DNA of 64,000 bases. Source: Takashimella koratensis (taxonomy: Eukaryota; Basidiomycota; Tremellomycetes; Trichosporonales; Tetragoniomycetaceae). Positions 35,821-47,264 of the stretch are shown piece by piece. The DNA lies in NCBI GenBank assembly GCA_003116875.1, contig BCKT01000005.1, forward strand, positions 124,001 to 188,000, read 5' to 3'. A program made the position numbers and the translations under genes. Within the stretch, counting starts at the first letter, position 1. Every line of letters begins with the position of its first letter. The notes below the pieces were generated by a model that did not search any database, was not told the DNA's origin, and saw only the letters and a list, made by a program, of their open reading frames with translations.

Positions 35821-37824
35821 GGCGAGTGACCAGTGGTGGTCGTGCAAGGCGGGAAGTGGTGACGTCTGCGTGGCCAGCATGTCGACGTGAGGTGTGTTGT
35901 TGGTTGAAGAAAGTTGAGGATATGTGAGGGAGGAGATTTTTCGAGAGGTTGATGTAAGGTTGGAGGAGAGAGAGAGGTGAAGAAGAGATGAGTCAGCGAG
36001 AAAGCTCAAATGTGGGTAATGAAGAGAGGACTCGGGGCGGTGGGGTAGAGACTAGTCGGTGTGGGGGTTGGAATATGCAAGCGAGAAAAGCGAGAGGTCT
36101 GGACGCTCGCCTGATCCCTTGTCTTCGGCGCTGGGACAAGAGAGCGAACGCGGCGAGCAAAAGCTTTGCGTAAGGAGAGGGGTAGTGCAGCGATAACGCA
36201 AGCGACCGGGAGAGGGACAGCGCTTACACCGGCTGTGGGATTGTGGGTAGAGAGGAGTGTGAGAGTAGGAGTTTGTGTTGAAGAGAGCATGGATGATGAA
36301 AGGATCGCAAACGGGGGGTGGGATGTGAGAGTAAGAGACCGCGGCAGCCTCCCACTCCCGGTCGAGCTTTGGCCGTACGCCGACCTCCCTTTCTTCCACC
36401 TCCGACTGCGACCGGCCAAGCCCAAGCTCGGCTCACACCACCTACTCAGCTCGGTCGGAGCACGGTGGCGGCCTGACTCCGCTGACGTTTGGGCGGTGGA
36501 TGAAAAAGGAGAGCTGCTGGGTGACCAAGCGGGGTTTCGGAGCTTGCAATTCGACCGGCCTCGAGCACGACAGCCGGAAGAGATGCGCGGGGAGGAGAGC
36601 AAAGCAAATGGAGATAGTCCAATGCAAGATTGGGAGTTGATGGGATGAGGTGAAGGGAGAGAAGATTTGTATCTAGCGGCAAGAGGCGGATACTCACGTG
36701 AATGGGGTCGGGGTGATAGGAAAAGTCAGAGCCAGGATCGCTCGGGTGAGGGCTTTGAGTACGCTCGCTGACCAAAAGTTGGTGTGGGTGAAGACGCGGA
36801 CGTAGGGGTGAAGGGGGATGTGAATTGTTCGAGTAAATCTGGTGGAGTGAGCGGTGAGACATGGTCATGCGAATGGTGTTGGCTAGGCTACCCGACCACT
36901 GACTCACCAACTCGGAGCCGAGCGTCTCGGGGCTGATATGCAGCTCGGGTCGGGGAGTAAGATGAGGTATAGGTTGAGCGATTGTTCGCCGCTGAGATGG
37001 GGCGCGGTAATGAGGTTTTGCTGTAGACCTAGGCTGACGTCGTAGGTTGACCGACTACACGCACGCTGCTCTCACACTCGCACACACGCACTCGCTCTCT
37101 CTCGCCTACACTCGGGCTCGTCGGCTACCCAGAGGAGAGAGGGGGTTTCCGAGGCGTCCTGCTCGCCGAGCTGTGTAGTGAAAGCAGGGCGCGTGGGAAG
37201 GGTGAGGGGAGGGGGAGTGTGGTGAAGGTGAAGGTGGGGAAGATGCAGTGAAGGAGTAGGCGTGGTCGGCGGCAAGGTAGAGTAATGTGTCGTCGAGCGA
37301 GAGAGGGTTGATATTTTTTCGATAAACCCTTTGGTCCCTCGAAAAGATTGAATGGCCTTAGGGTTTTAGGGGTTGGGTGATGAGCTTTTTCAGCAGCGGT
37401 AGCGGGGGAAGATTGGGGGGAGAGTGGGTGAGAGCGTCGGGGAGGCGGCGACGAGGGGGTGACGGGGTGGACGAGGGTGGGTGAGGTCGGGGTGCAAGAT
37501 GGTAGGTGGTAGGTGAGAGGGAGGGAGGGTAGAGGTGACGAGGTGTCGAGATGATTTGGTGACGGTGACGGGTGACAGACGAGCACAGTTTAGCTCAGTT
37601 TCGCTGCTTCCTAATCAATTCTGGGGTCATTCCTAATCCGCCTCGCACCTGATCCTAATCGTCCCGACTATCACTGCTTCACGTTCCTTATTAACGACGC
37701 CCCTTTTGTTCCTCCAACCCGTGTACGTAACAGACAGCTTGCGCCTAAAAATTACAGCGACTTTTTCGCATTTCCTCTTCATCGTCACCGACCGACTCAC
37801 CACCACCAACGCCACCCACCAGTC
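35821..37824. other. divergent intergenic region (La-motif gene / IMP3)
   Basis: 2 kb. A plus-strand frame 36291-36647 (119 codons, starting MDDERIANGGWDV) is open but unmatched, and frames on the opposite strand are equally open, so no gene is called. Likely holds long leaders of the La-motif gene. 37060-37130 has CACAC/CTCT stretches. Confidence 0.4.
36694..36701. promoter_or_regulatory. E-box TCACGTGA
   Basis: An 8-bp palindrome with CACGTG core, about 870 bp upstream of the La-motif start; same core as at the helicase, DIM1, YAE1 and ALG11/CYP8 promoters. Confidence 0.35.
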
Positions 37825-38939
37825 ATGCGTCAACTCAAACACCACGAGCAAAAGCTCCTCAAGAAAGTCGACTTCCTCAACGTGAGTACGGGTACAGAGT
37901 CAAGGACGTGCTGTGAAAGGCAAGATGCCCAGGCCGATGATCAGTAGCTAGCCAACTCCCTTTCCTCCCTCCCTCGTGGCCTCCACTTTCGGTGCTGACC
38001 CCATCCTCACAGTGGAAGCAAGATGCGTCGTTGCGAGAGGTCAAGGTGATGCGCAAGTATCATATCCAGGACAGAGAAGACTACCACAAGTGAGTCAAGT
38101 GGTCTCCGTGCTTCATTGGGTCGGTCGGTGTTGGACTTGTGTTCCGCGAAGCACTAGACTAGCGGATGCGAGTGACATGGGAAGTCATGAGCAATAGTCA
38201 ACACCCAAATACTAACATCTATCCCAGATACAACAAGCTCTGCGGGTCTCTTCGATCATTGATCCACCGTCTCTCCCTCCTCCCTTCCCAAGACCCTTTC
38301 CGACAACAGAAAGAGTCCGAGATGCTCAACAAGCTCTACGACATGGGTATCTTGGGTGAGTCAAGCGTTCTCCCTGCCCGGCTTTGGCAGTCACACCTTC
38401 TCGGGACTTGAGTCGCATTTGGAGATACGCTTTCGCTGACCACGACTACAGACATCGGAGCTAAGCCGTCGGACGTTGAGAACAAAGTGACTGTTTCGTC
38501 GATCGCTCGAAGACGGTTAGCGGTGGTTGTTACGCGGTTAAGGATGGCGGAGACTGTATCTGATGTGAGTGGTTGTTAGAGCAGCTGTCTGGGAGCTTGG
38601 TTGGTGGTTATGTGCATGAGTACTCAGTTGGCAGTCCCGGGTTCTCAGCTACCATGCCAATCGTTTGCCGTAATAGCTCATACTCACCCAATCCCAGGCG
38701 GTTCGCACAATCGAACAAGGTCACATTCGCGTCGGTCCAACACCCATCACCGACCCAGCGATGCTCGTCACTCGTCACATGGAAGACTTTGTCACTTGGG
38801 TTGACACGAGTGCTCGGAAGCGCACTATCATGAAGTACAACGACGAGGTGAGTATTCTTTTTTGTTTCCGGATGAAGTTCTTCAGTAGATTGACTGTATC
38901 TGACATACTACACAGCTCGATGATTTTGATCTTTTGTAA
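37825..38939 (+). CDS. IMP3: U3 snoRNP protein Imp3
   Basis: Component of the U3 snoRNP/SSU processome needed for early 18S pre-rRNA cleavage, nucleolar. Six exons: 37825-37881, 38013-38089, 38228-38355, 38452-38564, 38698-38847 and 38916-38939; 182 aa, the usual family length. The start [20 protein letters not shown] is the family N-terminus. [20 protein letters not shown] and [16 protein letters not shown] follow, then the S4 RNA-binding fold ([40 protein letters not shown]). The C-terminus ends with an acidic DDFDLL tail in an exon of 24 nt. Confidence 0.95.
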
Positions 38940-39502
38940 ATATCTAGGCGAGAGAGTCATACAAGTACCCAGCATTTTTTGATACCCGGAACTCAAGTGT
39001 TCTCACATGCAAACGTCTGCCTCATACCCATCCTGCACCCGAAATCGAGTACCGCACTCGTATGTAAGAGGTACTGAATCACCGGGATGATATCTCGGGC
39101 CCGTGACTGCAATTTTTGTGACAGTATTCGTCGACTTTCTCGTTATACTCATGTCATGGCGGTGCCCAAGCCTGAGGATTTACCGAGGTTGGGGTCGTGG
39201 TGATGAAGAAGTCGATTAATGTGGTATGTGTAAAATTGCAAAGCGACACAAGTCGACAATGTAAGGTCTGTGCGATGAGGCCAAGGTAAACCTAGCATGA
39301 CATTTCATCATCGTCTGTCCACGTCTTTGTGTTCAATATCAGGTTCAATGCATACAGTCATACACAAGAAATTAGTCCACCATTCGATTAATCGCTACAC
39401 AGCATTACAAGAACAAAGCATCACTTCACGACTTCTTCCCTTGCCCCTCTGCCTTAATCACTAACCGGCATACTCCGACCCATCTTCCACCCATCCTCTT
39501 CC
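38940..39502. other. intergenic, no gene
   Basis: Convergent 3' flanks of IMP3 and the unknown minus-strand gene. Only short frames. Nothing else seen. Confidence 0.5.
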
Positions 39503-40359
39503 TCACCAGCCAGCCTCCTTGCTGTTCAAGACGTCAATGACCGCCTTGGCCCTATGCTCCATCATCCCGTAACTCATCTGCCTCTGATCCTCTACATTCA
39601 CCCGCTTACCTTCCCCTTGGAACACCGAGTTCAGGTGGATCATCTTCCCGAGGTACGTGTTCTCGACATACCTGTGCACCTGGTAAAGATTAACGTCTTC
39701 GGTGAAAGACTATTCGTCATCGGATGAATCCGAGAAACCTTCGTCCATCTCGTACTTGGTATCCTTGACGACGACGGTAGGGGTAACCTTCTCCGAGACG
39801 AGGGGGAGGACGATGAGTTTAAAAGAGGCTTTCGGGAACCTCATGCTGAGTACGTCTTCCCAGAGGGTGACTGTCGCCAAATCGAGGTGTCGAGTGACAA
39901 AAGTCACCTCTTCGACCCAGTCCCAAGCATCCCCACGCTCATCGGGGGTGAGCCAGAGTTTATCCGCAGAAACGTCCTCAACGTTGAGGATCGTCACGTG
40001 TTTAGGGCGAGACACGTGCGGGTTGACTATACAGTTCCCAAAGGGGTGAGCGTGACCGATTTGGGGGTCCACAGGGACAGCGGTGATCACAAGCATAGGC
40101 ATTGGCGCTTGCTTGGGGAAGACCGGGGAGGAACGGGTTACAGGCTTGACGAAATCAGGGGAGGGGCGCGAGATCGGGTTGAGCATGATCCGGGAGGTAA
40201 GAGATGCCACGGACACTTGGTGAGTGCGGAGAGTGTCGACTAGAGAAGGTGGTGGTCAGTAGAGGTCGAAAGGGAGGGAGAAAAAAGTGAAGCAGAAGGT
40301 AGAAGAGTGGGAAGGTATTCACCGAGAGAAATGTGGCCAACACGAGCGATAGAGACCAT
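39503..40359 (-). CDS. unknown protein with in-frame TAG inside a possible 84-nt intron
   Basis: Exon 1 is 40359-40323 (MVSIARVGHISL), exon 2 starts 40239 (TAG acceptor). The frame then runs to a TAG at 39712-39710, giving 188 aa with an acidic tail (DEGFSDSSDDE). Directly after the TAG the same frame stays open for 68 codons to 39503 and looks coding (YVENTYLGKMIHLNSVFQGE, QMSYGMMEHRAKAVIDVL). An intron 39755-39672 (donor AA|GTACGA, acceptor GCACAG) is 84 nt, removes the TAG and joins the frames in phase, giving 229 aa. I take the spliced form as the main product and the retained form as an alternative. Features include PQIGHAHPFGNCIVNPHV and ILNVEDVSADKLWLTPDE; no family recognised. Confidence 0.6.
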
Positions 40360-41961
40360 GTTGGCTGTAAATGAATGGGAATGATTGACGCTGAAAAGTG
40401 AAGGAGCTGTGAAGACGGGTGTGAAGACGGGTGTAAGGGTTGTGGTAATGGTCGTGGTAGATGTGTTGGTTATGCGTTGGTAGTTGGTAGTTGGTAGCTG
40501 GTGGCTGAGAGCGGGCGGGGAGGTGGTGAGGTGAAGAGTTGGCAGTTGGGAGAGACGACGACTGCCAAGAGAGGCTCTTACAGACATCGTCTCACCCCCG
40601 ACCACCTACTTCCCTCGTCCTCTCACCCTCTTGGTCGAGGATGTCGAGTAGAGTTGGACGTTCATGCTTTCTTTCCGTTGCCTTAGTGTGGCCTTTGGGT
40701 TCACCAACTCCACTTTTACAGTTCAGTCACCGGTTGTCGGATACACTTTGCGCCCTGCTCCAGTATCAACGGTGAAAGGGAGGGCAGAGGAGGAGAAGAG
40801 GAGAAGGGGAGAGGGCAAGGGAAGGGCTAGGGAAAGGGGAGAACGGGCTTCGGGCAAGTTGAAAGTGACGAGGTGAGCTTAAATGTCAATGAGGGAGGGA
40901 AGGGTGTAAGTCGGTGGACGAGAAGAAGAACGAGGAGGCTGACCCGAATGCCACTGACTCGCTGTTGACAGAGTTGCCCAAATCTTATTCTGTGGACTGG
41001 GTTGTTCCTACCCTTTCGCCTTGGTCTTGCCTTGTATCTTTCCCTAGCTCTCCCCTCTCCCCTCTCTCCTCTCCAACCTCCCTAGCCAGCCTCCTCTCTT
41101 CGCCCATCTGACAGTCCACATCCACACCCCCCCCCTCTCTCCGCTGTCCATTTCTTCATATTTGCTTCATGATGCTCACACATTCTTCGTCACTCCCAGA
41201 GCGTCCTTTTGAGCTCGACCAGAAAAACGTGTAGATACTTCCTGTGCCCCTCAGATCTTAACTCATCGCTATCCTGTCTGTACCGCTCCCCATGAATCTC
41301 GGGTGAATCCATGGTCCCCATCGGTCTCGCTGGTGACATCTCTTATACTGGACTTGCCACCCAAGAAGGGGATGTGTCACGTGGTGTCACTTACTTCATG
41401 CGCGCACAGAGCGAGTTGAGTGATCCCTCATCCAGATCATCACTCATCGAGCACCTACCAAGGCCCCTCAACCTATCTCTCCCTCGTCTCCCAGCCCTCC
41501 CACCCGACTCGTATCCGCACAATCCGTAGGGGGAGATTACCCTGCCTGCGTATGTATCCTCGGCTTCTGCTTCTCGGTCGAGACCGATTGAATCTATCTT
41601 GCCATCACTTCTACATGGCTTGCCCAGTATTTGGGTGACTGAATAGCCAGGCTCCTCAAAATAGCGGATAAGAGATAGTGCATTCAAAGAGAGTACCCAG
41701 CGGTGTGTTCAAGATGTCCCATGCCAATTAGCATGTGATATACCATGTCTTCCCTATGTCAACCTGGACTTGCCAGACTGAGCTGCACCCTCTGCCAACG
41801 TCATGGACGGAGGGCGTCTTTGCCGCAGGTATTGCTATGGACAGTGCAAATCTCAGCCAGCCCTCGTAACCCGGCGTAGCGGCCAATTCTGGATCCCATC
41901 ACGGACTCATCGCATTGATCGCATCTTCTTTCCGTCCATATCTTGACCACAACCTAGCACC
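40360..41961. other. intergenic, no gene supported
   Basis: 1.6 kb. Contains the promoter of the unknown minus gene (GTTGGT-type short repeats near 40470-40500), GA-rich sequence around 40790-40850 and the leader of the first F-box-like gene. A CACGTG occurs at 41379-41384. Short frames only. Confidence 0.45.
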
Positions 41962-43215
41962 ATGTCCACCCCACCGCACTCTCCCACTGCTCCTCCTCTA
42001 CTTCCCACCGCATACACCGACCATCCGCCGCTCTCCTCCTCTCCCCACCCGCTCGACAACCTTGATATCGTGTCCCAGGTCTTCCATCATTTTTCCACCT
42101 TCGACCACTCCGACTCCCGATACACCGATCTCATCAATTTCTCTCGCGTGTCTCGAGTCTGGAATGAAGCCGCGAATAAGCTGATATATCGGCACGTCAT
42201 CGTCGGTGGAGATCGCGGTGTAGACCTCAGCAACCCGTTGGTGGCCAGGTACGCGAGAGTTGTGACCTTGCTCGACCATGACGAGCAACAGTGCCCGGTG
42301 ATCGCTGTGAGGGACAAGGTCCTGGGAGACAACGCAGACGATTTTGTGAGCAAGACTCACCTCAGACACATGGGTTTCCTTGACCACAGCTGACTCCTTA
42401 CCTCGACCCTTCAGCTCGGTTCATACCTCGAAGTCGAGAGGGTGCATACACTGGTCCTCAAATCACCGAAACTGCTTCATAACCACGGTCCAAACGGGTG
42501 TTGCGAGGCGTTCTTCGAAATACCTTACGACTACATGATCGTCTACGTCGGGGCCCAAGACACGATGATCGAGGAAGACGACGCCTCCGAAAACGAACAC
42601 CAACCTCTGGAAGTCGATAACGAGACCAACCTTGCCGCGGGTCATGGTATTTGGGACGGCTGCCAGGGTGTTACTTTCGTCTTTGGTCCCAACACCAAGT
42701 TGGCATCGCGCGAGGCTCGATGGGTGATCGATCTCGTCCAAGAGTGGATTCCGATACGACTTTTTCTTCCTCTTCTTCCTCCGGTGGAATGGTACGACGA
42801 GCTACGGGACTATCGAGGTTCATTCCGAGACGATACCGGCGCCCGGGTGGTTTATCCCAGCTCAAACGACTTCAAGTTCATTGCCGAAGCGATGCTAGCT
42901 TGTGTTCAAGTCATAACAGTCAAAGATGAGAGCGAGCCAGACTTCGGTGATCCCCCGCTACGAGCCGTTCTGTACTCGAATTACATTCCGACCGGCCCGG
43001 CGGACGATGGATGGGGCGAGGACCCCTCGAGTATCAAGCTGAACTTCGAGATTGAATACCAATGGCTTCGAAAGATTGAAGAGTGCGAGGAGGAGACGGG
43101 TGAGACGGTTTCACAAGAACGACGGGAGAACGGTCCGATGGGACAGATGGAGGTTCAAAAGTGCAGCGAGCTGGACATGACGCTGGACTCTCTTCTCCGA
43201 TTCTGCATTGAATAG
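41962..43215 (+). CDS. F-box-like protein, family copy 1 (full length)
   Basis: Two exons, 41962-42345 and 42415-43215, 394 aa. After about 30 Pro/Ser-rich residues comes an F-box-like segment: LDNLDIVSQVFHHFSTFDHS, then YTDLINFSRVSRVWNEAANK and LIYRHVIVGGDRGVDL. F-boxes recruit substrates to SCF ubiquitin ligases through Skp1, so a substrate-adaptor role is inferred. The C-terminal 260 residues are specific to this family: HTLVLKSPKLL, VTFVFGPNTKLASREARWVI, and the tail GETVSQERRENGPMGQ ... MTLDSLLRF. The intron is phase 0 at the same place as in the other copies. Most similar by eye to copy 4 (59517-60759). First of three tandem copies on this strand. Confidence 0.75.
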
Positions 43216-43702
43216 CTCCGCGAACTGTTGCGTTCTTTGTCACGCATGGCGGTAAATCGATTTTCCATGTCCATATTGACGGAGAGCAGATGCGGCGCCA
43301 AGGAGAAGGGTATGTAAATACCGTCAAGTGGTAGCAGAATAGCGCAGATGCGATTCCCGTAACCTTATGTAGTCTCGTTTTATTAACGAGAACGCAGATC
43401 GCTCGTTTCCCCAGATCAGATGAACGATTAACGACAAGGGAAGGCACCGAGCTCTGCTTCAATCGCCGGAGCACTTCAGGAGTGGCAATGGCAAGGATAA
43501 AACCAACAACCTGCCGTTGCCGCTGGGTAAAGTGAGGGACAGCGAGCAGCCTCTTCCCCGGTAAGCTGAACAGATCAACGGACCGCTGGATCTGATTGTA
43601 ACTCCACACCATCAGTCAGTCAACATATCCACCACCAACCCCCCATCCCTCACTGCATTCACTAGCCCAACCTCCCTCGTCTCATCCTCTCGTCCTCCCC
43701 CC
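43216..43702. other. intergenic between F-box-like copies
   Basis: No gene. CT-rich immediately before the next start. Codes short frames only. Confidence 0.5.
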
Positions 43703-44407
43703 ATGCTGAACTCGGACACTCTCTTCCAAGTGTTCACCCATTTTGAGACGCTCAACCACTCTCACCCTAAACACCACGACATGATCAACTTCTCGCGCCT
43801 CTCGAAGACCTGGAACATAGTCGCCAACCGTTTCGTCTACCGGCATGTAATCATCGGTGGCAAGAGTGGGGCGGATATAAGATCACCATACGTCAGCTCA
43901 TGTGCGAGGGTTATCACCGTCCTTGATCATGAAGAAGATGCGTGTCCTTTCAAAACGCTTCTCGATGGTGACAACCTGGTGCGTGCCGGCGGCTTTCGCA
44001 TCTTTACGTTAACTTGAGCTGAACATTTCGCGAAGGCGTCTCAATTTCAATTCAAAAACCTTCACACGGTTGTCTTGTACGCAACAAAGCTTCTGAACCT
44101 CGACCGACCGCAGCCTGTCTGCTCCGCTGTCCGCCCAACGGTCGACTCCAACTTGTCGAGGTGGGAGGTGATTGTTTGCTTTGTTTCTGGGTTGCAGATC
44201 AACAGGGGCGACGATGACGGTGAATCCGAGGAGAAGATTGAGAAGCTGAGTCTTGAAATCAAGAAAGCGTGGTTGAGACGAGCCTACTGCGAGGGGCATG
44301 AGGGTACCCCATCTCATGGGAAGAAGTATGTACGATCTAACGAGCGACTCGCCTACTGGCCATGTGGCGAGGACGAGTCGGTCCTCGATGCGATTGTCTC
44401 AAGATAG
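43703..44407 (+). CDS. F-box-like protein, family copy 2 (shortened)
   Basis: Two exons, 43703-43978 and 44036-44407, 215 aa against about 390 in the full copies. It begins at MLNSDTLFQVFTHFETLNHS without the disordered N-terminus, retains the F-box-like part (MINFSRLSKTWNIVANRFVY, RHVIIGGKSGADIRSPYV) and the phase-0 intron, then NLHTVVLYATKLLNL. About 140 residues of the family C-terminal domain are missing before a divergent end VLDAIVSR that aligns with the family MTLDSLLRF tail. The frame is intact, so it may still be expressed, or be an early step in decay. Splice sites are GTGCGT and GAAG, both weaker than usual. Confidence 0.55.
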
Positions 44408-44733
44408 GCTGCCGATTCAAAGGGGGTAGTTGTGGGGATCCACAGTGGTACTGGCATGCTTGGTCTTAATCCATGAAGTACCATGTATGGGGCCACGGGC
44501 CAAGCACGTTGGCACGAGGTGTGGAAGCTGGCGGAGACTGTGGCGGCTGATTTATTTAGATTGCTCTCAGCGAGATCCCTTTGTCTCCCTCCGCGCGCCT
44601 AATAATCAAAGGACCTGAACTTTATCCGCTGCCACAATGATCGGCGAAGGACGCGCAACCAGCTGCCCTCACAAGTTAGTCAACATTGATGGTTCCCACT
44701 TCCACTTCATTACTCTCTTCAATATCACCTACC
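44408..44733. other. intergenic between F-box-like copies
   Basis: 326 bp with no gene; presumed promoter of copy 3. Confidence 0.5.
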
Positions 44734-45815
44734 ATGGACATCCATCCGTTACCCACGGCAGCTCCAACCCCCCATCGCGCCCTGATCGACTCCGACATCG
44801 TCTTCCAGATCCTCTCCCACCTCGCCACGCTAGACCACTCCCGTCCTAGTTTCCAAACACTCCTCGCCTGCGCACGGGTCGCTAAAGCATGGAACCATGC
44901 CGCGACTCGGTTGATCTATCGACACGTCGTAGCCCTTCTATGCCGATACTGCAATCCATGACCATACGACACCTTGTCCTCCGTGGTTACCCGTTCAAAG
45001 ACTACATAGAGGGTGAAGCCCGGGATCTGTGGCCCTCGATTTTTCCCACCTCCCCCGAGACTCTAACCTGGGTGGTAGACATTGGAATCCACATGTATCC
45101 CAACGATAGAAGCGTCCGAAACGCCTTGTCCCGACGACTTTTCGGAACTCCCATTAAACATGTCCAACTCTTTGTTCTGCCTTACAAGCCACCATTCCGG
45201 GGATACCGAGGTGCAACAGCGAGCTTTGCGGAGAAACGACCTGCGGATCTCCTTCGCGACCCGCTGGCTCGGACTATCGCGTATCTTGTCGCCTATCTCA
45301 TTTATCCCTACCCCGCAGCGTATAAAAATCAAAATCGAACTGGCAAACTAAATGTGCCTTTCAAGTCCCTCAATGTCTTCAACCTCAACTTCACTACCCG
45401 AGACACATGGTTCGCCAAGATGGACGAAGTGACGCTTCGGGCCGGTCTAGAGTGGCTTCTGAAGGCATATATTGAGATTTTTGAGAAAGAGGGGGAAAGG
45501 TGCATGACGGATCTGGAGTCTTTGAAAAGCAAGGCGGAGACGGTGAAGTATGGGGACATCGACGAGTTCCTCGCAGGGAGAAAATGGTTAGGGATCATGG
45601 ATTCGACAAGTTTGCCGAGATCAAAGCACAGGCTCGAGCACGTGAACAATCGTGATTCCATCGGTGGAGCAACAGGTGGGTTCGCAGCAGACGTGCGAGG
45701 ATTCTGTTGCTTACCATCCGTTTCCGTGCGGACGCTCTTCCTCGATTTGTGTATGAATGAAGATCCCTATCGTGGCTTCTATGGTACAGGTAGGATCCAC
45801 CAAGCTTCTCAGTGA
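44734..45815 (+). pseudogene. F-box-like family copy 3, frameshifted
   Basis: Starts normally: MDIHPLPTAAPTPHRALIDS, IVFQILSHLATLDHS, LLACARVAKAWNHAA, TRLIYRHVV. The frame then reads into a TGA at 44959. A +1-related frame, open from before 44889 to 45815, continues with family-like TIRHLVLRGYPFKDY and about 280 further residues. The segment that in other copies encodes the GGERGVDL...LLDHDE region and the intron is absent at the junction near 44930-44940. So the copy has an internal deletion of about 60 codons plus a frameshift. The downstream frame remains long and uninterrupted, which suggests a recent event, or that the second part is translated separately. No splice pair that joins the two frames was found. 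Confidence 0.55.
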
Positions 45816-46524
45816 TACCGGATCTCTCTGAGCGAATTCATTGGAGTTGGCGCGATGCGAAAAAGAAAAATGCCGTGGAAGAACCGGACTTGGTATAGGC
45901 GGTTCGAAAAGTGTTAATAAAAGTAGTCTCAAAGGTTACGCACGGGTTCAGTATCGGTATTAAAAGGTCATTAGTAGGATGGAAGACCCTTAGTAGAGGA
46001 CCCGTCGTACAGGAAAAAGACGCGGTCCGAAATAAGATCTTGGCAAATGGGGCTCGAGGCAGGTGAACTGTATAACCCGTTCCTGTAAGCCGCGTGCTTG
46101 TGAGTTGCCATTTAAGCTTTTCAAAGCACGGCTTCGCAAGCCCCACTCCTTACTACAATACATCGCGATCGATTCGAGTCCTGGACATCGCAATCCATAT
46201 CTTGAGTCATTGCACAGCCATCTACGCATGCCCTGCTCAAGAGCTCAAACATTTAAGCAAGAAAGCCTACATGATCACCTGAATGAAACAGAACTGCGCC
46301 GGGTTGCAAGCCGGAGAGAGTCCATCCAACCTGTAGCTGTACGCTCGATTGCCAGGGATTACTTGGATAAATTCCGGTGAGTGCTAGGCGCCACATGGTC
46401 AAACACAGACCACGTGGTCCGCACATGGCCTGGCCTGTCTTTGAGATTTTCTCGGAATTGGAATAATTGTCACCACCCATCTTTACCGACTTGCATACCC
46501 AGACCCACCCTGGCGTAGGCAGCG
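45816..46524. other. intergenic upstream of YAE1
   Basis: No supported gene. A short frame around 46150-46215 reads VLDIAIHILSHCTA, faintly like the F-box entry of copy 3 (IDSDIVFQILSHLAT), possibly an old fragment; too weak to call. A CACGTG palindrome lies at 46408-46419. Confidence 0.4.
46408..46419. promoter_or_regulatory. palindromic E-box GACCACGTGGTC
   Basis: A perfect 12-bp palindrome centred on CACGTG, about 105 bp upstream of the YAE1 start. Confidence 0.5.
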
Positions 46525-47264
46525 ATGGACGACGACGACGACTTCTTTGGTGCGCCTGAGCAAGGTCAAGGTGCTCAAACCGATCCCTTGGTTTCACAGG
46601 AGTACAATCGGTTAGAACAGCGGTATACCGATGTAAGTTTTCCAACCTTTCACTCTACTCGATTTGCTTGGTCGGGCGAGTCGGGACGTTCCGAGCTGAC
46701 CCCTGGGTCGAATTTTAGGCTGGGTATAGAGAAGGTATCACTGATGGGAAACTGTCAACGTTACAACAAGGCTTTGATACCGCCTTTGCTGCTTCTGTTC
46801 CGCTCGCTCGTCGTTTAGGTTCGTTACGAGGTCGAATAGCCGCCCTCATCGCTTTCCTCCAATCCCAGATCACCTCTCCTTCTCCTTCCCGCCCTTCCTC
46901 TCCTTTCTTACCTCCCACATCCTCACCCTCGGTTTCACCTGCAACCGCTCTCCGTCCGACTGCCTCACCACTCGCGGCGATACTCGATGAAGCCAAGGAG
47001 GTATCGACGGTCTCAGCGCGGATACGGAGAGATGATGTCCTTCCCCCTGATTTGGAGAGGCTGGCACATGAGCGAGAGCAGCATGGGGCACAGGGAGGGA
47101 AGGAAGGAGATGATGGTTTCGAGCTGGATTGGACGGCGGATAGGGAGATGGAGGGGTTGGAAGGCGCGTTGGAGGCCATGGGTGGGGGAGGGGGAAAGAA
47201 GGTTGATATCGACGAGGTAGAGCGACGGGTGCAGAATTTAGAGAGGAGGGTAGCTGAGGCGTAA
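46525..47264 (+). CDS. YAE1: Yae1-type protein (deca-GX3 motif)
   Basis: Two exons, 46525-46632 and 46719-47264, 217 aa. Yae1 with Lto1 recruits the ABC protein Rli1 to the cytosolic iron-sulfur assembly targeting complex and so supports ribosome function. The repeated glycine motif is visible across the splice junction: AGYREGITDGKLSTLQQGFD, then RRLGSLRGRIAALI. The N-terminus is acidic (MDDDDDFFGAPEQGQGAQ), and the C-terminal half is acidic with a predicted coiled coil (EVERRVQNLERRVAEA). Longer than yeast Yae1 (141 aa) mainly through a Ser/Pro linker. Confidence 0.85.

Noticed and set aside
36291..36647. 119-codon plus-strand frame (MDDERIANGG...)
   Set aside because: Minus-strand frames over the same DNA are equally open, no splice or family support; likely leader of the La-motif gene.
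37358..37377. TTAGGGTTTTAGGGGTT, telomere-like
   Set aside because: A single imperfect pair of units inside a promoter region, not an array.
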